DNA from: Clostridia bacterium | Lineage (GTDB): Bacteria > Bacillota > Clostridia > Christensenellales > Pumilibacteraceae | DNA: 34,759 nucleotides | Assembly (NCBI GenBank): GCA_017501145.1 | Contig: JAFVXL010000029.1 | Coordinates: 1 to 34,759, forward strand | Direction of reading: 5' to 3' | Shown here: in pieces, positions 1 to 6,897 of the stretch | Layout of the letters: each line of letters starts with the position of its first letter | Numbering within the stretch: position 1 is the stretch's first letter | Program-made: the position numbers and the translations under genes | Notes under the pieces: model-generated | Databases searched by the model: none | The model's input: the letters and a program-made list of their open reading frames with translations, nothing else | Told to the model about the DNA's origin: nothing

Positions 1-108
1 AGACGGGTAGGGGAGAGGAGTGCATCGCTCTCCGTGTTGCCGACCTCACGCAAGCGGAGGCACCGGCCGAACTGCTGCGCTGGACAACCGAGATGAGATC
101 GGAAGAGC
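1..108. other. Probable chimeric contig end with Illumina adapter
   Basis: The first ~95 bases are visibly GC-rich, unlike the AT-leaning remainder. Bases 96-108 read AGATCGGAAGAGC, which is exactly the common Illumina TruSeq adapter prefix. Plus-strand frame 3 is open through this stretch with GC-rich third positions, so it may be a coding fragment of another, high-GC organism. A perfect adapter 13-mer exactly where base composition changes is best explained by a chimeric or untrimmed read. Nothing biological should be inferred from this part. Confidence 0.8.
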
Positions 109-162
109 CTCGACTACTTCGCTCTTTAGCTTATAGCTTTTTACTAGCTTGTCTATACGCAT
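109..162 (-). CDS. 5' end of a truncated unknown gene
   Basis: Only the first 18 codons are seen before the adapter: an ATG at 162 with a strong AGGAGGT-like site just upstream, starting MRIDKLVKSYKL and rich in Lys. A near-consensus promoter lies upstream at 182-210. The frame continues into the foreign segment and soon stops, so everything beyond position 109 is artefact. The peptide is too short to assign a function. The good RBS and promoter make a real gene start likely. Confidence 0.5.
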
Positions 163-181
163 AATACCTACCTCCAATATA

Positions 182-210
182 ATTGTACTAAAAAAAGCGA
201 ATTTTGTCAA
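182..210 (-). promoter_or_regulatory. SigA-type promoter for the truncated gene
   Basis: Read on the minus strand: TTGACA (210-205), 17-base spacer, TACAAT (187-182). It lies 20 bases upstream of the ATG at 162 and just ahead of its ribosome binding site. The consensus -35 and ideal spacing make this one of the best promoters in the window. Confidence 0.7.
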
Positions 211-230
211 TAGCCATCTTGCCAAAAACG

Positions 231-272
231 CAAATTGCCAACTTTAGTTGACAAATTGCAAACCAAAGTTGG
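231..272. repeat. Two tandem 21-bp imperfect repeats, candidate operator
   Basis: Units 231-251 and 252-272 both start CAAATTGC and carry AAC and AGTTG at the same offsets, with 16 of 21 positions identical. The first contains the dyad CAACT-TT-AGTTG (239-250). A wider inverted repeat pairs CCAACTTT (238-245) with AAAGTTGG (265-272). The spacing of exactly 21 bp puts both units on one face of the helix. They lie between two divergent promoters (182-210 minus, 293-301 plus), as expected of a shared regulator site. Confidence 0.5.
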
Positions 273-292
273 TAGAAATTCGCAAAATTTAG

Positions 293-301
293 TGTTATAA
301 T
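293..301 (+). promoter_or_regulatory. Extended -10 promoter for the 391 gene
   Basis: TGTTATAAT is a TGn-extended perfect -10. No good -35 lies 17 bases upstream, which an extended -10 can tolerate. It is 90 bases ahead of the ATG at 391 and follows the tandem repeats at 231-272. Confidence 0.55.
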
Positions 302-390
302 GCACACATAAATCATCGATGATATAAACACAGCTGTGCCATTAAATATCCTTAGTGACATAGCGCAAAAAAACAAAAGGAGTAATTATT

Positions 391-1230
391 ATGAAACAAC
401 TTAAAAAAATTTCAAGCTATGTAATGGTACTTTGCCTGCTTGCAATAGGCGGTAGCTCCATGGCAACAGTAGCGCTTGCCGAAAGCATTGATTCGCAACC
501 AAGCAATACTATTACTGAACTAGCAGATGCGGACTTGTCGCGTTCGACAAACTATAATCCTATTTGTACCATATACACGTCAACAGAAATAGACGATAAA
601 ACAACTTTGTTAAGCCCTAACAACGTCACTTATAATAACGTTTCTGTTTATAACACGGCGGTGGTTTATCACTGGGATACAAACGGCTATGGCACAGAAT
701 TAGCTTTATCTAATTCAAACTCAGTTTATTATTTGATGGGAACAACTACATATAAAGATATAGTATTCCCTTCTTTTGTTAATAGCACCGAATGCGTTCC
801 TAATTTCAAATATGCAAAAAGCTACAGCAGTACGTCCAATAACTACTCAGACTATACTACCATTGCTTGGGAATATTTGGAAAATAATGGCGAATATATA
901 AGTGTAAACTATTATCACGACTGCGAGCTTAAAGTAAAGGGAAGATTTGACGCAATACATTTTGTTGGCTCAACTGTGCCCACCGAATATGACCAAAGCA
1001 GTTTTGTTTGGGAACACGGATTAGCTTGGAATAAATGGATTTACGGCACCGTTACCTATAACGGTGAAGTAAGTGACATTGAAGTTAAAGTACCTTTAGT
1101 TGGGTATAAAACAACCACTGTTACTGTAGGAGGTGTTTCCTTCTCGCTTCGTACAGGTCCCAACAAGGTTTCCATTAAGGCGAACTCTACTGCTAATATA
1201 AATACATTTAATTTTGCCTTTGGCGTGTAA
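391..1230 (+). CDS. Secreted protein of unknown function, 279 aa
   Basis: Unrecognised. The N terminus is a clear signal peptide: basic MKQLKK, a hydrophobic core to about residue 24, then ALAES, a likely signal peptidase I site near residue 30-31. The mature part is rich in Thr, Ser, Asn and Tyr with alternating hydrophobic residues, suggesting a beta-sandwich-like extracellular protein. There is no LPXTG motif, lipobox cysteine or C-terminal membrane segment, so it is probably released. The start is set by AGGAG ten bases before the ATG. It is a single-gene unit with its own extended -10 promoter and a terminator just after the stop. It converges on another small secreted protein. Confidence 0.8.
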   Translation: MKQLKKISSYVMVLCLLAIGGSSMATVALAESIDSQPSNTITELADADLSRSTNYNPICTIYTSTEIDDKTTLLSPNNVTYNNVSVYNTAVVYHWDTNGYGTELALSNSNSVYYLMGTTTYKDIVFPSFVNSTECVPNFKYAKSYSSTSNNYSDYTTIAWEYLENNGEYISVNYYHDCELKVKGRFDAIHFVGSTVPTEYDQSSFVWEHGLAWNKWIYGTVTYNGEVSDIEVKVPLVGYKTTTVTVGGVSFSLRTGPNKVSIKANSTANINTFNFAFGV

Positions 1231-1239
1231 TTCTAAGAT

Positions 1240-1266
1240 AAAGCCACCGACACCGTCGGTGGCTTT
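1240..1266. terminator. Bidirectional intrinsic terminator
   Basis: GCCACCGAC (1243-1251) pairs perfectly with GTCGGTGGC (1255-1263) around a 3-base loop. The AAA before and TTT after extend the stem and give T-runs on both strands. It sits between convergent genes ending at 1230 (plus) and 1281 (minus) and can serve both. Confidence 0.9.
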
Positions 1267-1280
1267 ATTAATAATTGTCT

Positions 1281-1778
1281 TTACTCATTTATTATTGTTC
1301 CGTCAACATCTATTAGCCAAACATTACTTAACTTTTCTGTCCAGTCTTTGTTGTCGACTTTATAATATATTCTAGCTTGCCAATAGCGCTTAACTCCATT
1401 TATTGCAGCGCTTGCGCTTATCGACTCACCCATATCTAAATCATCAATATAATTGCCGCTCTCTAAAGACATGTTTATGTACGAATCTTGATTAGTTGTA
1501 GAAGAATAAAGATATACGTACACTCTTACAGTAGAAGTAAAAAGCGTAAAATCATTTTTTGCAGTTGCAGTCACTTGCCCATCATTAACGTTCATTGATA
1601 ACGATATTATCGAAAACAATCCCCTTGTACCCACATTTTCACTAAGCTCTAGCTCAACAGCTTGTTCCTGAGGGTATGAGTAAGCAAACGCTTTTTGCCT
1701 ATCTTTAGGCAAAAACAAGATTGTTGTTAGTGCAACCAATAATGCAACCGATGCGGAAATAATCTTTTTAGTTTTCAT
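1281..1778 (-). CDS. Small secreted protein of unknown function, 165 aa
   Basis: The N terminus MKTKKIISASVALLVALTTI is a typical Gram-positive signal sequence, with a likely cleavage after about residue 32 (AFA-YSY). The ~130-residue mature part reads as alternating beta strands (for example VRVYVYLYSS and WQARIYYKV), compatible with one small beta-sandwich domain. No anchor or lipobox is visible. The pattern resembles short secreted beta proteins common in Clostridia, but I cannot name the family. AGGAG lies nine bases before the ATG, and a promoter is visible at 1815-1843. It shares the terminator at 1240-1266 with the convergent gene. Confidence 0.75.
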   Translation of the reverse strand: MKTKKIISASVALLVALTTILFLPKDRQKAFAYSYPQEQAVELELSENVGTRGLFSIISLSMNVNDGQVTATAKNDFTLFTSTVRVYVYLYSSTTNQDSYINMSLESGNYIDDLDMGESISASAAINGVKRYWQARIYYKVDNKDWTEKLSNVWLIDVDGTIINE

Positions 1779-1814
1779 GATATATCTCCTTATTCTTTGA
1801 TATATACATTGTAA

Positions 1815-1843
1815 ACTATAATTTTTCGCTCATTTTGCATCAA
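1815..1843 (-). promoter_or_regulatory. SigA-type promoter for the 1778 gene
   Basis: Minus strand: TTGATG (1843-1838), 17-base spacer, TATAGT (1820-1815). It is 37 bases upstream of the ATG at 1778. Confidence 0.5.
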
Positions 1844-1881
1844 GCTTAATTATTTTGTCTTCTTTTGGGAGTTTCTAACTT

Positions 1882-2394
1882 TCACCTTTTCCTAATAAGC
1901 GTAAATATCTTAATTCCTATCAATGCAACAACAATCACGCCTATTGCAAAAATCAAGTATTTTACGTCATCACCCCAAGAAAACGCATAAACTGTTTCTA
2001 TATTGCCTTGATTAGACGAAAAAACCACAAACCCAATAACAACAGTAATAAACACAGCTAACGCACCCAAACAGCTAAACAGTATAATCTTAATTATACG
2101 TTCTAACCTTTTCTTCTTATCGTCTCCAACTACAGGCGAAGTTGTGGCGACCACTTCGTCATTATTCTTTTCTATTTGATGCAAGTTTTCTTCAGCTCCA
2201 AGCAAGTAGTCCGCGCTAATCGAAAATAGCTTACAAAGCTCAATTATGTTATCGGCATTTGGGGATGCGGTATCAAGCTCCCATTTGGAAATAGACTGAC
2301 GTGAAACGCCAATCAAATTACCCAGCGTTTCTTGTGAATAGCCGTGCTGCGTGCGTAAATCATAAATCTTTTGGCCAAGTGAATTTTGTTGCAT
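1882..2394 (-). CDS. XRE-family regulator with two membrane segments
   Basis: An N-terminal HTH_3/Cro-C1 domain of about 55 residues contains the pattern YSQETLGNLIGVSRQSISKW. A short polar linker follows, then two hydrophobic stretches (around residues 98-122 and 143-165) and a basic end (IRKR). DNA binding tethered to the membrane suggests it senses an envelope signal or partner. I chose the ATG at 2394 (AAGGA upstream). A TTG eight codons earlier is in frame but would place the start before that RBS. It has its own promoter. It points the same way as the phage cassette but is separated from it by a terminator, so it is more likely a host-type or lysogeny-accessory regulator than part of the virion operon. 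Confidence 0.8.
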   Translation of the reverse strand: MQQNSLGQKIYDLRTQHGYSQETLGNLIGVSRQSISKWELDTASPNADNIIELCKLFSISADYLLGAEENLHQIEKNNDEVVATTSPVVGDDKKKRLERIIKIILFSCLGALAVFITVVIGFVVFSSNQGNIETVYAFSWGDDVKYLIFAIGVIVVALIGIKIFTLIRKR

Positions 2395-2457
2395 TTTATT
2401 ATATTCCTTTTGATGCAAGACTTTGTTTGGTATGTAAGTTGTTTATAAGCTAACTGT

Positions 2458-2486
2458 ATTATACCATAATTATTGTGTTTTTTCAA
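2458..2486 (-). promoter_or_regulatory. SigA-type promoter for the XRE regulator
   Basis: Minus strand: TTGAAA (2486-2481), 17-base spacer, TATAAT (2463-2458). It lies 63 bases upstream of the chosen ATG at 2394. Confidence 0.7.
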
Positions 2487-2587
2487 GCTCAATGTGTTTT
2501 TTTAGTGTTTGCAAGGCTTGCTTTAGTGTGATAATTTGATAAAATGCGAATTTAGTTTTTTATGAAAAAACTTATATTTTTAAGAAA

Positions 2588-2617
2588 ATAAGCCGTAGCA
2601 AATATGCTACGGCTTAT
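2588..2617 (-). terminator. Terminator at the end of the virion cassette
   Basis: A perfect 13-bp stem, ATAAGCCGTAGCA (2588-2600) with TGCTACGGCTTAT (2605-2617), and a 4-base loop. On the minus strand it is followed by a T-rich tract. It lies 35 bases beyond the stop of the last cassette gene (2653). Confidence 0.85.
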
Positions 2618-2652
2618 GCTTGCTTTTGTATTTTTTACAAGAGCTTTTTTTG

Positions 2653-2889
2653 TTATTCTGTTTTTTCGTCCGTTTCTTGCTGATTTTCGCCCGTTTCTTG
2701 CTGATTTTCAATATTTTCCGGTGATGAATCGCCACTAAGCAAGCCTACAAATACACATATTGCGCAAACTGCATTGACTACTTCGTTTACATACGGAGCG
2801 TCTATCTTTACGCCCAAAAGCTGAAGTAGCATAATTATCATACCGGCAAGCGATATCCAAAATGTTTTTGTCTTAAACTTATTGCCCAT
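2653..2889 (-). CDS. phi-LC3-type phage holin, 78 aa
   Basis: A short protein opening MGNKFKTKTFWISLAGM, followed by two hydrophobic segments (about residues 10-28 and 35-53) and a charged, Gln/Glu-rich tail. The start NKFKTKTFW and the LLGV-to-VNEVV spacing fit the phi-LC3 holin family, small inner-membrane proteins that open holes to release an endolysin. The tail carries a tandem ENQQET repeat encoded by a 21-bp DNA repeat. It is the last gene of the cassette, nine bases after the coiled-coil gene and just before the terminator. No endolysin gene accompanies it. Confidence 0.75.
   Translation of the reverse strand: MGNKFKTKTFWISLAGMIIMLLQLLGVKIDAPYVNEVVNAVCAICVFVGLLSGDSSPENIENQQETGENQQETDEKTE
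2671..2712 (-). repeat. 21-bp tandem repeat inside the holin gene
   Basis: Units 2671-2691 and 2692-2712 share their first 18 bases exactly. They encode the repeated ENQQET at the holin C terminus. The length is a multiple of three, so changes in copy number would keep the frame. Confidence 0.85.
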
Positions 2890-2898
2890 ACCGTTACC

Positions 2899-3858
2899 TT
2901 ACCTATACTTGTAGTAAAGCGTGTAATAATAATAGTCGCTTAGACTGTTACGGAAAATGGGTTCATTAAGAAACAGCTCACGCGCCTCATCAAACGGCAT
3001 AGAATCAAGAATTTCTACTACTTTTTCATAAACGTTCTTTTCTATTTGCGATTTTTCCTCGCTAGAAAGCGCTCCTTTAAGCTCGTTTTCTTTTTGAGTC
3101 TGCGATAAAGCATCCGAATAAAGATCGCTTTCTGTTTTAGCCTTGTCAACGCCTTGCTCGTACTCGGTCTTAAGTAGCGAATTATTATATTCTATCGCCT
3201 TTTGGATGTTTTCTTCTCGCTCCGACTTAAGCTCGTTAATTCGCTCGGTAAGCTTTGCCGCCGACGAAATATTAAAGGCATTAAGCGCGGACGCTAGCTT
3301 GCCATCTAGGCTGTTAAGCTCCTTGTCTATTTCGTCTATTTTTGCATTATACTGACTGAGCAAATTATCAATACCCTGCGTGTAAGCCTTGTTTGCAGCC
3401 GCTTGATTGTTAAGTGCAATACTCGAACGAGCTAGTCCACGCTTAAGCGAATCGTTACTAAGCGTTTCTGCCGCTTCGTCATACGCTTGCTTTAGCTTTT
3501 GGGTGCTGTCTTCGTATAGCTGCTTGCGCGACTCTTTGTTTGCATTAAGCTCCTTTGCCTTGTTGTCGTATTCCGAAACGATTGCCGCCTTATTTTGGTC
3601 AACGTACGGCGAAAACTCATCCTTTGCACGCTGAGTTATTTCTTCGTCAGTTGGCGGCGTGTACTCGTATCTTTCGTAAGTAGGCACTTCGGTCTCTAAG
3701 GTGGTTTTGCCCGGCAAAACCGTGTCGTACTGACTCGATACGTAGTCTTGCAGTTCCTTAAGCTTGTCCATAGTTGAGCTTACACCAGAGTCTACGTTGT
3801 TCTTGTTAGAGCTGTTAGAGCCGTTAAGCAAGTTTTTTAGATACGTTAAAATGTTCAT
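2899..3858 (-). CDS. Coiled-coil virion-associated protein, 319 aa
   Basis: The protein is mostly highly charged alpha helix. After a Ser/Asn-rich start (about residues 1-30) and a Pro/Tyr segment (60-75), long heptad-like stretches run from about 75 to 290, followed by a Tyr-rich end (DYYYYTLYYKYR). The middle contains KRGLARSSIALNNQAA. Similar Gly-Leu-(Ala/Ser)-Arg-Ser-Ser segments occur in coiled-coil structural proteins of Bacillota phages, as I recall. In podoviruses, late helical proteins of this kind often act as internal or ejection proteins, which is my tentative reading. It could also be a fibre chaperone or scaffold. GGGAG precedes the ATG. It lies between the 76-aa protein and the terminal holin. 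Confidence 0.65.
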   Translation of the reverse strand: MNILTYLKNLLNGSNSSNKNNVDSGVSSTMDKLKELQDYVSSQYDTVLPGKTTLETEVPTYERYEYTPPTDEEITQRAKDEFSPYVDQNKAAIVSEYDNKAKELNANKESRKQLYEDSTQKLKQAYDEAAETLSNDSLKRGLARSSIALNNQAAANKAYTQGIDNLLSQYNAKIDEIDKELNSLDGKLASALNAFNISSAAKLTERINELKSEREENIQKAIEYNNSLLKTEYEQGVDKAKTESDLYSDALSQTQKENELKGALSSEEKSQIEKNVYEKVVEILDSMPFDEARELFLNEPIFRNSLSDYYYYTLYYKYR

Positions 3859-3926
3859 TTTTTACTCCCTTTTGATTTTTGTATTTTTGCGCCCGTTTGC
3901 TTTTTTGCACGACAAGACGCGCCTCG

Positions 3927-4157
3927 TTAATTTTGAATTTCATATATAACCTCCGAATCTTTTGTCAGTCTGCCAAACGGAAATAGGTAACAGTCCCTTG
4001 CGTAACTGACAATTCCGTCGTCTATAATTTGTCGGTTTTCTTTAAGCCGCTTCTTTCGTAATGCACCGCTTGTCCGTAATATTATTACGCTTTCGTCGCC
4101 TATAACGCATGCGCCAGACAGTCTACCCTTACCTAAGCTAAGAATTCCACCCGTCAT
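3927..4157 (-). CDS. Small unknown cassette protein, 76 aa
   Basis: Unrecognised. It starts MTGGILSLGKGRLSG and is basic in the middle (ALRKKRLKENR), with no membrane segment or Cys motif. Its ATG overlaps the stop of the UviB-like holin gene (ATGA, 4157-4154), so translation is probably coupled. It is followed by a 68-base gap before the coiled-coil gene. Position and coupling support a real gene. Its role could be in lysis control or as a minor virion protein. Confidence 0.6.
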   Translation of the reverse strand: MTGGILSLGKGRLSGACVIGDESVIILRTSGALRKKRLKENRQIIDDGIVSYARDCYLFPFGRLTKDSEVIYEIQN

Positions 4158-4441
4158 AATAGCTCCTTCTTAAGACGGAGCTTAAGGGTGTGTTCCTTGA
4201 TAAGCTCGGTGTCTTTTTTTATAGTTCTTGTAATATCTATTCCGCGGCGAGTTTCTTCCTTTAGCTCCTGACAAATCTCTAGCGACTGGGTAAGCGCCGA
4301 AATTTGGTTGCTTAGCGACGTTATGGTTGACGTATACTTCTTTTCGCGATTGCGAGAATCCTTTAGCATATAAAAAAACAAAAAGCAAAATAACGCCGCC
4401 CACAAACCGTTTTCGAGCGCAAAAGTCATTATCTCGTCCAT
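4154..4441 (-). CDS. BhlA/UviB-type holin-like protein, 95 aa
   Basis: One N-terminal membrane segment (WAALFCFLFFYML, about residues 14-26) is followed by KDSRNREKKY and a long charged coiled coil. This is the layout of the BhlA/UviB family, holin-like proteins of Bacillus phages and clostridial bacteriocin plasmids that permeabilise the membrane. I start it at 4441 (MDEIMTFALENGLW), preceded by GGAGG at good spacing. The longer frame from 4498 lies inside the previous gene and lacks a site. It is 11 bases after the 528-aa gene and overlaps the 76-aa gene by ATGA. It is the second holin class in this cassette. Confidence 0.75.
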   Translation of the reverse strand: MDEIMTFALENGLWAALFCFLFFYMLKDSRNREKKYTSTITSLSNQISALTQSLEICQELKEETRRGIDITRTIKKDTELIKEHTLKLRLKKELL

Positions 4442-4452
4442 CTTTTTCCTCC

Positions 4453-6039
4453 TTAATCGTTTATAGTTAGCGTTATTGTTCCGCCTTGATCGTTCCACGT
4501 CTTACCACTAATCTCGCATCGTTCCTCTATGTGCGCGCTTATTACCGTTCCGCCTACTGCTATGCGATAAAAGCTCAACTCTCCGCCATACAAAAAGATA
4601 GCCACACTCCCGGCTATTGCCGCGCTATCAAACTGAAAATCTTCTTTTAGCTTTACCGCGCCGCCGTCGCTTACGTAATACAGCTCGTCGTTAACCACAA
4701 AAAACCTGTTGCAAAAATAGTTCGCCTCGTACTCTTGTCCGCTAACAAGAGAGCACACGTAGCCGTGCGTATACGTGCATCCGTCCAATACAAGCTCGGA
4801 AGTTGCTCGCTCTTTCCAAGCAAATTCACATTCGCTAAGTCCGTCTGCCGTAAAAATATCTATTCCAAAACGCCCCTTGACGATAACCGAATAATCGTTG
4901 AGTCTAAACATTTCGCCTTCGCCATACGTATCTAGATCGTAAGTATGAACCATTTCGCCTTCGTATCTGTATATATGCAAAATCCAATCGCCCTTGACAA
5001 ATATATCGTATCCACCGTCACGGTACAATGCCACGACGTTTCCGCTCGCTACTCTGAGCTTTTTGCCACTTCTTAAAAGCTGCAAATTGCCAAGCTTGTC
5101 ATAGCTTACTATCTCACCGTCAGAACAAACGCATAGGTAATAATCACACTTTCCGCCGTATCTTACAGTAAGAGCGTCGCTATCCACCACGTAATATTCT
5201 TTGTTATTATGTAGCGCGGCGTGCTTAAAAAGAGGATCACAGATAAGCTCGTAGTCCTCAAAGCCACTCATGACCGGCGCGCCCGACTCGTACAATGCCG
5301 ACACCGTATTATAAGTACTAAACGGAACATTGTTAGGCGTAACGCTCGTTACATCTATATCTTCCACAAAGCAGCTACCGCTAACGTCCATGTGCCGTTC
5401 TACCTGTGTTGCATTGAAATACGCTAAATTAAATCTTGCACAAGGCTTTGTGTCGCAAAACACCAAAAAGTCCGTATAACCGCTTGAAGAAAAGCTTATG
5501 CTTAAGCCGTTATATTCTATATACTCAAAAGGCACGTCACTATATAAGCTTTGGTCAACGCGCAAAGGCCAAGGCGGCAAATGCGCGCTAGCTCCCTTAA
5601 CGGTCATTTCGCCTAACGGACAAATGCCAAGCAACGACTTAACAAGCGGATTTTCAGCAGGATAAAAGGTAAACTCTTGATTAGACGGCTCTAAATATAC
5701 CGTTCCGTACACTTCAAACTGCGCCGCTGTTATGGACGTGGTGCACACGTTAGAAAATGCCGATTGAGCACTTGGCGCAAAGCCTATTCGCTTTATAACT
5801 CCGCTAAATTCTCCTCGTAAAACCTCTACTCGATAAGTCGCATATAGCTCTCCCTTAGAAACGTCGTCGTTATACGATACCAGCTCAGTCTGTTTATACA
5901 CTCTGTTGCCCGTGCTATCCTCTATCGCCATATACGACGCGTACGCCATCCCCATAAGCCAAAAGTTAAAAGCCTGCCTAATCGTATTAAAAGCCTTATA
6001 TTCTTTGCCGTTTGCCTTAATTAAAAATTCGTTTCTCAT
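4453..6039 (-). CDS. Large beta-rich virion protein, possible receptor-binding protein
   Basis: Unrecognised, 528 aa. The first ~170 residues form a mixed domain with FYPAENPLVKSLLG. The rest is almost all short beta strands separated by Gly/Asp turns (for example VVALYRDGGYDIFVKGDW), like a beta-propeller or fibre shaft. It has many Cys and Tyr residues, no signal peptide and no membrane segment. It follows the 283-aa gene by an ATGA overlap (6039-6036), after the tail genes and before the holins, where podoviruses keep tail fibres or tailspikes. A host-recognition role is inference from position. Confidence 0.6.
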   Translation of the reverse strand: MRNEFLIKANGKEYKAFNTIRQAFNFWLMGMAYASYMAIEDSTGNRVYKQTELVSYNDDVSKGELYATYRVEVLRGEFSGVIKRIGFAPSAQSAFSNVCTTSITAAQFEVYGTVYLEPSNQEFTFYPAENPLVKSLLGICPLGEMTVKGASAHLPPWPLRVDQSLYSDVPFEYIEYNGLSISFSSSGYTDFLVFCDTKPCARFNLAYFNATQVERHMDVSGSCFVEDIDVTSVTPNNVPFSTYNTVSALYESGAPVMSGFEDYELICDPLFKHAALHNNKEYYVVDSDALTVRYGGKCDYYLCVCSDGEIVSYDKLGNLQLLRSGKKLRVASGNVVALYRDGGYDIFVKGDWILHIYRYEGEMVHTYDLDTYGEGEMFRLNDYSVIVKGRFGIDIFTADGLSECEFAWKERATSELVLDGCTYTHGYVCSLVSGQEYEANYFCNRFFVVNDELYYVSDGGAVKLKEDFQFDSAAIAGSVAIFLYGGELSFYRIAVGGTVISAHIEERCEISGKTWNDQGGTITLTIND

Positions 6040-6887
6040 ACTACCTCCGCTAGCAAATAGACATACAGCTTGTCCTTAATACCGTCCTTTATATCCAGCT
6101 CTTTTGCATAGCACTTTCCTCCCGACGAAAAAAGCAATTTCGTGCTTTTGCGCACAAATCTCAAATCGTCGATATAGCCGCTGTAACTTATACGTCTTTC
6201 GAGTGGCAAAAGGCTATCAAAGTCTTCTAACTCCATATAATACAAGCCACCGTTTTTTAGGTAAGCAATTCGTATCGCAAAATCGTCCGCTTGAATCGCA
6301 ACCTTGCTTGCGTCCAAGTAATAGGCGTGAGTCAGCCCGCTAGTAGTAAACATTTTTACCATGCCGCCGCTATCTACTACACAAATCAAAAATCCGTTTT
6401 TGTATGCGCAAACGTCGCCGTGTATGTAATTGCCTTCAAAAATTAAAGTGGGGCTAAACAGTCCTACATTAGTTGTAAACACGCTTACTGTGCCACCTTC
6501 GGCTACAAGATAACAAAGCGTATCTCCGTTGTAATCGGCGTATACCGAGCCTGCTACTTCAGAAGAATTGACGTTTCCTATCGCCATAAACCTTAGCTCC
6601 GAAATTGCTTGATTGCAACTAACGGTTATTTCGCCACCGTCCACTATCTTAAAAAAGACGTTGCTGCCACTACAAACCTTAATTCCGTCCACAAAGAAAT
6701 CCGCGCTAACCGAGCTTATGGCGTACGCCGCTATTTCGCCCTTGCCCAAAATTGTACAAACCGAGTTAATTCCGCTTCTTAAATTTTTAAGCTCAGTTGT
6801 TACCACTCCAAAGCTACTTGCAGAGTTATTACTAAGTATATCCTCCAAATCAACCGCCTTTAAGTAAGCAAGCTTTCCGTAATCCAT
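6036..6887 (-). CDS. Beta-rich virion protein of unknown function, 283 aa
   Basis: Unrecognised. After a short helical start (DYGKLAYLKAVDLEDILS) the chain is a run of beta strands with repeating blade-like motifs: LCYLVAEGGTVSVFTT, FLICVVDSGGMVKMFTT and IRIAYLKNGGLYYME. These three recur at roughly 45-residue intervals, suggesting a partial beta-propeller. The start is well set by AGGAGGGAG directly before the ATG. It is 10 bases after the propeller tail gene and overlaps the 528-aa gene (ATGA). It is probably a tail or fibre-attachment component. The resemblance to the 528-aa protein suggests the two form one structure. Confidence 0.6.
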   Translation of the reverse strand: MDYGKLAYLKAVDLEDILSNNSASSFGVVTTELKNLRSGINSVCTILGKGEIAAYAISSVSADFFVDGIKVCSGSNVFFKIVDGGEITVSCNQAISELRFMAIGNVNSSEVAGSVYADYNGDTLCYLVAEGGTVSVFTTNVGLFSPTLIFEGNYIHGDVCAYKNGFLICVVDSGGMVKMFTTSGLTHAYYLDASKVAIQADDFAIRIAYLKNGGLYYMELEDFDSLLPLERRISYSGYIDDLRFVRKSTKLLFSSGGKCYAKELDIKDGIKDKLYVYLLAEVV

Positions 6888-6897
6888 ACTCCCTCCT

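Noticed and set aside
248-253. TTGACA on the plus strand as -35 for the 391 gene
   Set aside because: It is 42 bases from the TATAAT at 296-301, far too long; the extended -10 alone is the better explanation.
188-376. 62-aa minus-strand frame
   Set aside because: It covers two promoters and the tandem repeat and has no ribosome binding site.
2490-2640. Possible att site left of the cassette
   Set aside because: I compared it by eye with the segments near 14340-14400 and 15500-15600 and found no convincing shared direct repeat; a tRNA gene is also not seen.
4182-4403. 73-aa minus-strand frame inside the UviB-like holin gene
   Set aside because: It lies wholly within the 95-aa holin frame, which has the ribosome binding site and a family-like layout; this one has neither.
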